From positions 1 to 41,972 of the forward strand of contig CANCPZ010000004.1 of the NCBI GenBank assembly GCA_947380175.1: a stretch of 41,972 nucleotides of DNA, read 5' to 3'. A program made the translations under genes and the position numbers. Position 1 is the first letter of the stretch. Every line of letters starts with the position of its first letter. Positions 1 through 8,205 of this stretch are shown in pieces. The DNA comes from Bacteroidota bacterium. Its GTDB lineage: Bacteria > Bacteroidota > Bacteroidia > 2-12-FULL-35-15. The notes under the pieces were generated by a model, which was given only the letters and a program-made list of their open reading frames with translations, ran no database searches and was not told the origin of the DNA.

Positions 1-419
1 TCTGTTAAACCAAAGCATCCCATCATATCGCCAGCAGCTAATTTAGGAAGGTATTTCATTTTTTGTTCTTCGGTACCATAGGCATAAATAGGGTACATTA
101 CCAAGGAACTTTGAACAGATGCAGTTGAACGCAAACCACTATCGCCACGCTCTAACTCTTGCATAATTAATCCGTACGAAATTTGATCTAATCCTGCACC
201 ACCATATTTTGTTGGTATATACGGACCAAAAGCACCAACTTCGGCTAAACCTTTAATCCATTGTTTTGGAAATACGCATGTTTGACAAGCTTCTTCCACA
301 ATAGGAGTTACTTCTTTTTTAACCCACGCACGGGCTGTTTCACGAATTAATTTGTGTTCGTCAGTTAATAACTCATCCATCAAATAATAATCGTGAGCTT
401 CAAATCTATCTGTTGCCAT
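1..419 (-). CDS. acyl-CoA dehydrogenase (glutaryl-CoA dehydrogenase-like), N-terminal part, truncated by window edge
   Basis: Reverse-strand translation from ATG at 419: MATDRFEAHDYYLMDELLTDEHKLIRETARAWVKKEV...KYGGAGLDQISYGLIMQELERGDSGLRSTASVQSSLVMYPIYAYGTEEQKMKYLPKLAAGDMMGCFGLT, typical of the acyl-CoA dehydrogenase N-terminal domain. Confidence 0.88.
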   Translation of the reverse strand, partial: MATDRFEAHDYYLMDELLTDEHKLIRETARAWVKKEVTPIVEEACQTCVFPKQWIKGLAEVGAFGPYIPTKYGGAGLDQISYGLIMQELERGDSGLRSTASVQSSLVMYPIYAYGTEEQKMKYLPKLAAGDMMGCFGLT

Positions 420-609
420 TGTTTATTTTTAAAAATTTGTGAAACAAAAGTAATCAAATTAAAAAACTAGGTAAATTTTAATGAAATTAATTTTAAATTC
501 AAATCAAGTAAGTAGGTTAAAATCTAATAAATAAACTTGTTTTAGTACCAATATTAGTTGTGTTGTAACGTTTACAAATAGTGAATTGTTGAAAACGTTT
601 GTTAAAAAG

Positions 610-641
610 TTTGTAATCGCACAAAACGTAGCTTACCTTTA
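610..641 (+). promoter_or_regulatory. Bacteroidota-type promoter for the lytic transglycosylase gene
   Basis: TTTG (610-613), 20-bp spacer, TACCTTTA (634-641; 7/8 match counting the free positions of TAnnTTTG); ORF starts at 673. Confidence 0.55.
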
Positions 642-672
642 GAACACTAAATTTATAAAAAAATTATTTTTC

Positions 673-2103
673 TTGATTTTGAAAACGATAAAAAAAATAA
701 CTCGTATTTATTTTAAATTGTGCTTACTTACATTATTTCAAGTGGCTAACATATGTGCGTTTTCGCAATCCGACTTTAGTAAAGTATCTGTTATCGAAAA
801 ATACGTTGTCGGTTATAATGAAATTTCCAGAATGAAATTTATCAACGACTCAATGCTTTATGCTGAAGGTTGGCATACACTTCCTCAACCAAAATTTTGG
901 CAACAAGTAATGACTTTACCACCTGATTCGGCTATTGTTAATTTAGCATCTAGCCGTCAAATGTTTGCGCGTATTTCTGTTAAACAATGGAATTCATTAA
1001 GTGAAGTAGAGCACACCTTATATAAGGATAGCATCCGTAAGGCCAATAATATCACCGATAGCGCAACCGTATTTATTACGGCCGGCAAAAAAGATTTTTA
1101 TGAATTTAAAAAAGTAATGCCAACCATCAATAAATCAATTACGGTATTTAAGCAAAATGGTGTTGATCCTTGGTACGCTCAAGCAATATTATTAATTGAA
1201 AGTCCGGGCAAAACAAGCACAAAATCTGGAGTTGGAGCAAATGGTCCTTTTCAATTAATGAAAGATGTTGCCCGTCACGAAGGATTGATTGTAAATAAAA
1301 AAGTGGATGAACGCACAGATATTGAAAGATCGGCTTACGGCGCTTCGCGCTTAATTAAAACCATTTGTGTTCCTTATGTTCGTAAAATGCTAGACAGTGC
1401 GCATTTACAATACAATGAAACAGATTTATGGTTTCGATTGTTGGTATTACATTCGTATCATGCAGGTGCGGGCAATGTAGCAGGTGTTATTCGTAAAATA
1501 AATCCATGCGACGGTGGAATGCCTTTAATTCAAGAGGTTTGGAGAACAACGTACCATGGTTTTCAAAATGCATCCCAAAATTATTCTCAATTGGCATTGG
1601 CAGCGTTTTGTAATTTCGACCAGATGGTAATGCAACAAAACGATTCCGTTTTTTTAATTGAAGGCGATAAAATGTTAAATGCATATTCAATCTGCAAATG
1701 CGCACCTTACGATAAATGTAGCTATTTAGGAAATTGCATTTCAAAATATGAAAACGATTTAGTAGATGGAACAATCCCTTTCGATTATTTTTTTACAAAA
1801 ATTAAAGTTGTTGAAGCTGAATTAGGTGGTTTATCGCCATTAAAATACACGTTTAATGACGAACGTTATAATAACATTGGTTTTCAATTGTTGAAAGCAA
1901 AAAAAATGGAAGAAGCATATAAAGTTTTTAAATTAAACGAAACTAAATACCCAGATTCGTGGACTGTTTATCATGGTTTGGGTGAAACCTACCGTTTAAT
2001 GGGGCAAAAAGATTTAGCGCTATTGAATTACAAAAAATCGCTTAAGCTAAACCCTAATAATGAAGGCAGTTTACGTGGAATCACTCGCCTTTCATCTAAA
2101 TAA
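673..2103 (+). CDS. lytic transglycosylase (SLT domain) with C-terminal TPR repeats, secreted
   Basis: Signal-peptide-like N-terminus; SLT-like YAQAILLIESPGKTSTKSGVGANGPFQLMKDVARHEGL; C-terminal TPR-like YHGLGETYRLMGQKDLALLNYKKSLKLNPNN; TTG start. Confidence 0.8.
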   Translation: MILKTIKKITRIYFKLCLLTLFQVANICAFSQSDFSKVSVIEKYVVGYNEISRMKFINDSMLYAEGWHTLPQPKFWQQVMTLPPDSAIVNLASSRQMFARISVKQWNSLSEVEHTLYKDSIRKANNITDSATVFITAGKKDFYEFKKVMPTINKSITVFKQNGVDPWYAQAILLIESPGKTSTKSGVGANGPFQLMKDVARHEGLIVNKKVDERTDIERSAYGASRLIKTICVPYVRKMLDSAHLQYNETDLWFRLLVLHSYHAGAGNVAGVIRKINPCDGGMPLIQEVWRTTYHGFQNASQNYSQLALAAFCNFDQMVMQQNDSVFLIEGDKMLNAYSICKCAPYDKCSYLGNCISKYENDLVDGTIPFDYFFTKIKVVEAELGGLSPLKYTFNDERYNNIGFQLLKAKKMEEAYKVFKLNETKYPDSWTVYHGLGETYRLMGQKDLALLNYKKSLKLNPNNEGSLRGITRLSSK

Positions 2104-2181
2104 TTTCCAATCTCCAAATACATTTTTTCGTAAATTAGCATTTCGCAAAAACATTAAATTTACTTGCGGATTTAAATTGCT

Positions 2182-4194
2182 GTGATACACAAAGAAGACA
2201 TAGATAAAATATTTGAAACAGCTCGTGTTGAGGATGTTGTTGCTGATTATGTTTCACTTAAAAAACGTGGTGCAAACTTAATTGGCTGTTGTCCTTTTCA
2301 TAATGAAAAAACGCCATCATTTTATGTATCACCAGCAAAAGGTATATACAAATGTTTTGGCTGTGGAAAAGGTGGGCACGCAATCAACTTCATTATGGAG
2401 CATGATAGGCTGACCTATCCAGAAGCACTTCGATATCTTGCAAAAAAATACCACATTGAAATTACCGAAGAGGAACAAACCGCTGAGCAAGTTCAATTTC
2501 AAAATGATCGTGAAAGTTTATTAGTTGTTTCGTCGTTTGCACAAAAACATTTTTCTGAAAATTTATACAATACCGATGAAGGTAAATCTATAGGTTTGGG
2601 GTATTTCAGAGAGCGAGGATTAAGAGAAGATATTATTGAAAAATTTCACTTAGGATATTCGCTAAATCAGCGTAACGCCTTTACAGACATCGCCCTTGCT
2701 ACCGGATACAAAATGGAGTATCTAGTAAAATCAGGGTTAACAATTGAATATAAAAATGAATCGGAAAGAGATATAGATGATGTTGACGAAGAAAAAAAAA
2801 CATCGCAATTAAAACACGTTGACCGTTTTTTTGGACGCGTTATGTTTCCAATTCAAAACCAAAGTGGAAGAGTAATTGCTTTTGGTGGCAGAACATTGCG
2901 AACGGATAAAAAAACTTCGAAATACGTTAATTCTCCCGAAACAGAAATTTACCACAAGAGCGATGTGTTGTATGGTTTATACCATTCGAAAGTTGCTATT
3001 CAAAAAGAAAAATTTTGTTTCCTTGTTGAAGGCTATATGGATGTAATTGCGATGCACCAAGCAGGGGTTGAAAATGTAGTTGCAAGTAGTGGAACAGCTT
3101 TAACAGCAGGGCAAATAAAATTAGTTCAGCGATTCACAAATGATATCATTATTTCGTATGATGGCGACCAGGCTGGTATTAATGCTGCTTTAAAGGGTAT
3201 TGATTTGTTGCTAGAAGAAGGGATGAATGTTAAAGTCCTTCTTTTCCCTGATGGCGAAGACCCTGATTCTTATTCAAAAAAAGTTGGAACACAAGAACTA
3301 AAAGATTTTATAGTCAATAACGCTCAAAATTTTATTGACTATCAAGCACATATTCTTACTAAAGGTACCAAAAATGATCCCTTAAAGAAAGCTGAAGCAA
3401 TTAAAAAAATTGTGTCGAGTATTGCGCTTATTCCAGATGCTATATACCGTTCGGTATATGTGAAGGAATGTAGCCGTATAATGGAAGTAGAAGAAGCTAT
3501 TTTGTTGAGTGAGTTGAATAAAATACGAAGTAAAAATTTCAATGAAAAAGGAACCAAAAATATTGCTCAAAGTTTTTCTCCCGATAACCTCAATATCAAT
3601 GAGGAGTTAATACAGGATGAAAAGAAAGCAAGTATAGAATCAACCGAACACCAAGAGCGTGATATCATTAGATTGCTAATGAATTATGGGAACAAAAAAG
3701 TTGCAATAGGCGGTGAAGATATAGATGCAGAAGGTAATTCAATATTAGTACATACGCTTGCTGAAGTGGTAATTCATGAACTGCAAAACGACAATATTAC
3801 TTTTGACAACAAAATTTACGCACTTATATTCAATGAATTTGTAGTAAAAATTGAAGCAGATACAATTCCTGAATTCAACTACTTTTTAAATCACGAAAAT
3901 TTGGACATCTGCTCACTAACTGTAGATTTAATTAGCAGCCCGTATTTACTTTCGAATTGGGAGAAACAAGGGATTTACCCTACGATGGAAGAAACGATTC
4001 TTAAAAAATCATTATACAATGCGGTATATGCGCTAAAGAGTCGAAAACTAGAAATAATGATTTACGACATTCAACGACAGTTAAAAGAAAACCCTCCCGA
4101 AGAAAAAATGATCCTACTTATGCAAACACAACATCAATTGCTCGAAGCAAAAAAAACATTTAATTCATTGTTAGGAAGGATTGTAGTCAAATGA
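2182..4194 (+). CDS. dnaG: DNA primase
   Basis: CHC2 zinc finger CCPFHNEKTPSFYVSPAKGIYKCFGCGKGG; TOPRIM-like VEGYMDVIAMHQAGVENVVASSGTALT and SYDGDQAG; GTG start. Confidence 0.97.
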   Translation: MIHKEDIDKIFETARVEDVVADYVSLKKRGANLIGCCPFHNEKTPSFYVSPAKGIYKCFGCGKGGHAINFIMEHDRLTYPEALRYLAKKYHIEITEEEQTAEQVQFQNDRESLLVVSSFAQKHFSENLYNTDEGKSIGLGYFRERGLREDIIEKFHLGYSLNQRNAFTDIALATGYKMEYLVKSGLTIEYKNESERDIDDVDEEKKTSQLKHVDRFFGRVMFPIQNQSGRVIAFGGRTLRTDKKTSKYVNSPETEIYHKSDVLYGLYHSKVAIQKEKFCFLVEGYMDVIAMHQAGVENVVASSGTALTAGQIKLVQRFTNDIIISYDGDQAGINAALKGIDLLLEEGMNVKVLLFPDGEDPDSYSKKVGTQELKDFIVNNAQNFIDYQAHILTKGTKNDPLKKAEAIKKIVSSIALIPDAIYRSVYVKECSRIMEVEEAILLSELNKIRSKNFNEKGTKNIAQSFSPDNLNINEELIQDEKKASIESTEHQERDIIRLLMNYGNKKVAIGGEDIDAEGNSILVHTLAEVVIHELQNDNITFDNKIYALIFNEFVVKIEADTIPEFNYFLNHENLDICSLTVDLISSPYLLSNWEKQGIYPTMEETILKKSLYNAVYALKSRKLEIMIYDIQRQLKENPPEEKMILLMQTQHQLLEAKKTFNSLLGRIVVK

Positions 4195-4259
4195 AAAAAA
4201 ATCTTAGCGACTCCAATTAATTGTTAATCCCATTTACATTTACCCAATAACTTCTGCTT

Positions 4260-5138
4260 GTGCTATTCAAAAATAAAAACCTTGCTTTACTTCATTTAAT
4301 TGTATTCATTTGGGGATGGTCTCCAATATTAGGCAAATTAATTTCTGTACAAGCCTTTCAATTGGTTTGGTTTAGAATGGGTATAACAATTATTGCTGTT
4401 ACAGCATATTTGATTTACGCAAAAATAAATTTACGAATCACGCGTAAAGATTTTTTAAAACTTACAGGAGTAGGTACCATTATTGCCTTTCACTGGTTTT
4501 GTTTTTACAATGCAATAAAAATTTCAAATGTTTCAATAACCTTAGTTGCGTTTGCAACAGGCACTTTATTTACTTCCATCATCGAACCCATTTTATTTAA
4601 ACGTAAAATAATTCGCTATGAATTAATTTTTGGAATGGTAATTATTGGTGCCATTGCAATGATTTTTAAAGTAGAAACACGTTATGCGTGGGGTATATTT
4701 TTTGGTATTCTTGCAGCCTTTACATCTTCGTTGTTTACAGTGATGAATGGCTTGTTAGTGAGACGCATTTCGTCACCAGTAATAACTATTTACGAATTAA
4801 GTGGTGGCTTTTTAGCCTTATCAATCTACCTTTTTTTTAACGGAAATTTTAATTGCAATTTTTTTGCAATCAGCAATGCTGACTGGCTTTGGCTATCTTT
4901 ATTTTCGATTGTTGGAACCGCATTTCCATTTATTGCCAGCGTTAATTTGATGAAAAAAATAAGTCCGTATACAATTACATTAACTGTTAATTTAGAAACC
5001 ATATATGGAATTATAATAGCTTATTTTATTTGGCAAAAAGATGAAGCAATGACTCCTGGATTTTATCTTGGCACCTTAATTATTCTAGCAACCATCTTTG
5101 GGAATAGCATATTGAAGCAATATTTAAAGAAGCAATAA
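4260..5138 (+). CDS. DMT superfamily (EamA) transporter
   Basis: About 10 hydrophobic segments; EamA-type FIWGWSPILGKL and the repeated-half architecture; GTG start. Confidence 0.85.
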   Translation: MLFKNKNLALLHLIVFIWGWSPILGKLISVQAFQLVWFRMGITIIAVTAYLIYAKINLRITRKDFLKLTGVGTIIAFHWFCFYNAIKISNVSITLVAFATGTLFTSIIEPILFKRKIIRYELIFGMVIIGAIAMIFKVETRYAWGIFFGILAAFTSSLFTVMNGLLVRRISSPVITIYELSGGFLALSIYLFFNGNFNCNFFAISNADWLWLSLFSIVGTAFPFIASVNLMKKISPYTITLTVNLETIYGIIIAYFIWQKDEAMTPGFYLGTLIILATIFGNSILKQYLKKQ

Positions 5139-5213
5139 AAGCATGGTTTTATCTTTTAATATTAATCCACAAAATAGTTAAATTTGTAAATCTATTTAAC
5201 TTCAACAATAGCA

Positions 5214-7148
5214 ATGAGCACAATATACTGCAATAGTCTAACTCAATATTCAAGATATAAAACACGAATAGTATCAATTGGAGATGTTGCATTAGGAGGA
5301 AATAATCCTATTCGCATTCAGTCGATGACTACCACCGATACCATGAATACCATTGCTACGGTTGAGCAGAGTATTCGTATGATAGATGCCGGTTGCGAAT
5401 ATGTTCGTATTACCGCACCCAGTATAAATGAAGCGAGAAATTTAGAAAACATAAAAAAAGAATTACGAAATCGTGGCTACAACACACCACTGATTGCCGA
5501 CATACATTTTACACCAAATGCTGCGGAATTTGCTGCTCGCATAGTTGAAAAAGTAAGAGTAAATCCTGGAAATTACGCTGATAAAAAAAAGTTCGAAACT
5601 ATTGATTATACAAACAATTCGTATGATGTGGAGTTGGATCGTATTCGCGAACGTTTTACACCACTTGTAAAAATTTGTAAAGAGTACGGAACAGCTATGC
5701 GTATTGGAACGAATCATGGCTCATTGAGCGATCGCATATTATCTCGCTATGGTGATACCCCTCTTGGCATGGTAGAAAGCGCCTTAGAATTTTTACGTAT
5801 CTGCGAAGACAACAATTATTATAATATTGTTCTATCCATGAAAGCGAGTAATACACAAGTAATGGTTCAAGCGTATCGGTTACTGATAAAAACAATGCAG
5901 GAAAACAATATGAATTACCCATTACATTTGGGTGTTACAGAAGCAGGAGAAGGAGAAGATGGACGCATTAAATCAGCTGTAGGTATTGGCGCATTGCTCG
6001 AAGATGGAATTGGTGATACTATCCGGGTTTCATTAACAGAAGATCCTGAATTTGAAATTCCTGTTGCAAAAAATTTAGTTGACAGATATGTAAATAGGGG
6101 TAATCATAAAGCTATTGCTGAAACAAAAAATAATTTACCATACTCACCTTACGATTATAAAAAGCGTGAATCATCTGAAATCTTAAATATTGGTGGACAC
6201 AATGTACCTCGTGTAATTGCTGATTTTAGTGATAAACAAAAAATTACACCTGCCACTTTTTTTGCGGTCGGTTATAATTACTCTGTACCTTCCGATAAAT
6301 GGAATTTAACCGATCAGGCATGTGATTATATTTTCGTTGGAAACAATGTAGTTAATTTTGAAATTCCTGGTACATTGGGATTGATATACAATTCAAACAT
6401 TTGGAGTACTCTTAAAAATCATACAAGGTGTTTCCCTTTATTTAAATTCGATGACTTTTTAAAGTCAGAAAAAAAATCAACTGAATTAAATTTTGTTTCA
6501 ATATCGGTTAATGATATTTTAGAACCTACCAATCATTCAATCATTCAATCATTCAATTCTAAAGTTGTATTAATTCTCGAAACATCGAATGAACATGGTA
6601 TGGCAGAGCAACGTAGAATATTAGTTGAGCTGATGAATAACAATATTACCTTACCGGTAATTATCAAACGTAATTATTCGAATTTTTCTGAAGAAAAATT
6701 TCAACTGCAATCTGCAACAGATTTTGGTGCCTTATTTTTGGATGGATTTGGTGATGGAATTTGGATAAACCAAATAGCTTGCGCCTCACCTAAAAGTACT
6801 AATGCAACAGCATTTGGAATACTACAAGCTACACGTACCCGTATATCAAAAACAGAATATATTTCGTGTCCATCGTGTGGAAGAACTTTGTTCGACTTGC
6901 AACAAACAACAGCAAAAATTCGTAATCGTACCGATCATCTGAAAGGAATAAAAATTGGTATTATGGGCTGTATTGTTAATGGACCAGGCGAAATGGCTGA
7001 TGCCGATTATGGTTACGTGGGTACAGGTGTCGGGAAAATTACATTGTATAAAGGACGCGAAGTGGTAGAACGCAATATAAATTCTGAAAAAGCAGTAGAT
7101 GCCCTTATTGAATTAATTAAAAAATATGGCGATTGGGTAGAAAAGTAA
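5214..7148 (+). CDS. ispG: 4-hydroxy-3-methylbut-2-enyl diphosphate synthase, long (three-domain) form
   Basis: NPIRIQSMTTTDTMNT; CPSCGRTLFDLQ...GIMGCIVNGPGEMADADYGYVG; 644 aa with the central insertion typical of Bacteroidota/Chlamydia/plant enzymes. Confidence 0.96.
   Translation: MSTIYCNSLTQYSRYKTRIVSIGDVALGGNNPIRIQSMTTTDTMNTIATVEQSIRMIDAGCEYVRITAPSINEARNLENIKKELRNRGYNTPLIADIHFTPNAAEFAARIVEKVRVNPGNYADKKKFETIDYTNNSYDVELDRIRERFTPLVKICKEYGTAMRIGTNHGSLSDRILSRYGDTPLGMVESALEFLRICEDNNYYNIVLSMKASNTQVMVQAYRLLIKTMQENNMNYPLHLGVTEAGEGEDGRIKSAVGIGALLEDGIGDTIRVSLTEDPEFEIPVAKNLVDRYVNRGNHKAIAETKNNLPYSPYDYKKRESSEILNIGGHNVPRVIADFSDKQKITPATFFAVGYNYSVPSDKWNLTDQACDYIFVGNNVVNFEIPGTLGLIYNSNIWSTLKNHTRCFPLFKFDDFLKSEKKSTELNFVSISVNDILEPTNHSIIQSFNSKVVLILETSNEHGMAEQRRILVELMNNNITLPVIIKRNYSNFSEEKFQLQSATDFGALFLDGFGDGIWINQIACASPKSTNATAFGILQATRTRISKTEYISCPSCGRTLFDLQQTTAKIRNRTDHLKGIKIGIMGCIVNGPGEMADADYGYVGTGVGKITLYKGREVVERNINSEKAVDALIELIKKYGDWVEK
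6531..6557 (+). repeat. 8-bp tandem repeat AATCATTC x3 plus AAT, inside ispG
   Basis: Direct reading: aatcattc aatcattc aatcattc aat. Confidence 0.97.
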
Positions 7149-7194
7149 AAGTGTATTTTTTTGTTTAAATTTGTTTAAACTTAAAAGCATACAC

Positions 7195-8094
7195 ATGAAA
7201 ATAATTTACTCGCTAATTTCCATTTTTATAATTTCTATTACTTCATCTTTTACACAAGTATTACCTAATGCAGGTTTCGAAAATTGGACGCATAATGCTT
7301 TTCCGAGTTACGATGCTCCAGATGGATGGAATAATTTAAATCCTTCAACAACAATAATAGGTACCACCACCTGTTACAAGGCCACATCCTTAGGCGATTA
7401 CCACAGTGGTTCATCCGCGATAAAATTAATTACAAAAACTGCGGCTGGACAAACAGCAAACGGCATTGCCACCACAGGGACCATTAATACCAGTGCGCAA
7501 ACTATTGTTGGAGGAGTTGCATTTACAGGGAGTCGCCCCGATAGTATTGCCGGTTGGTATAAATACACATCAGTAACAGGCGATAATGGTTTTGTTGAAT
7601 TACAATTATTAGGTACTGGTGGCGATGCCGATACAGTTGGTTATGTTCGATTTAAAACTCCTTCAACAACAATAGGCTCATATACTTATTTCAAAAAAGC
7701 GATTACTTATAGAAACGCAAACCCCATCGCAAAAACAATTTGGATTTTATCAGCTAGTGCAGATGCGATAACTCACTTTGTAGGTAGCACGCTTTTTATT
7801 GATGACTTACAATTGATCGTTAATCCTGCTACTACTGTTTTAGAATCCGTAAAACCCGAATTAACATTGGGGCCAAACCCTGCCACTGATCATTTAATAA
7901 TTAAAAATAATGTATCTCAAAAAACAATTTTCACTTTGTATGATATTACCGGCAGAAAAATGATTGAACAAAAATTAGACAATGTAACAAGTGTAATTGA
8001 TTTAATTTCATTACCACTTGGATTATACATCTATAGTATTGTTGACGAGACAAAAAAAGTAATTAAAACGGGCAAGATAGTTTTACAAAAATAA
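7195..8094 (+). CDS. T9SS type A sorting domain-containing secreted protein
   Basis: ORF track starts at TTG 7171, but a TAAATTTG -7-like element spans 7166-7173, so ATG 7195 (MKIIYSLISIFIISITSSF signal peptide) is preferred; C-terminus LTLGPNPATDHLIIKN...YDITGRKMIEQ...GLYIYSIVDETKKVIKTGKIVLQK. Confidence 0.85.
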   Translation: MKIIYSLISIFIISITSSFTQVLPNAGFENWTHNAFPSYDAPDGWNNLNPSTTIIGTTTCYKATSLGDYHSGSSAIKLITKTAAGQTANGIATTGTINTSAQTIVGGVAFTGSRPDSIAGWYKYTSVTGDNGFVELQLLGTGGDADTVGYVRFKTPSTTIGSYTYFKKAITYRNANPIAKTIWILSASADAITHFVGSTLFIDDLQLIVNPATTVLESVKPELTLGPNPATDHLIIKNNVSQKTIFTLYDITGRKMIEQKLDNVTSVIDLISLPLGLYIYSIVDETKKVIKTGKIVLQK

Positions 8095-8109
8095 ATTTAG
8101 ATCTATTTT

Positions 8110-8152
8110 AAAGCTGTTCATATAACTATATTGTTTATTGAGCAGCTTTTTT
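8110..8152 (+). terminator. Rho-independent terminator of the T9SS cargo gene
   Basis: aaagctgttca (8110-8120) pairs with tgagcagcttt (8139-8149, one G-T wobble), followed by a T-run. Confidence 0.75.
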
Positions 8153-8205
8153 GTTTTATAAAATTAAAGCTAATTTTTTTGATGAGATTATTTAAAAAAA
8201 ACTCT

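Noticed and set aside
5214-7148. Extra-long IspG (644 aa) as a possible fusion
   Set aside because: The three-domain IspG with central insertion is the normal form in Bacteroidota, Chlamydia and plants.
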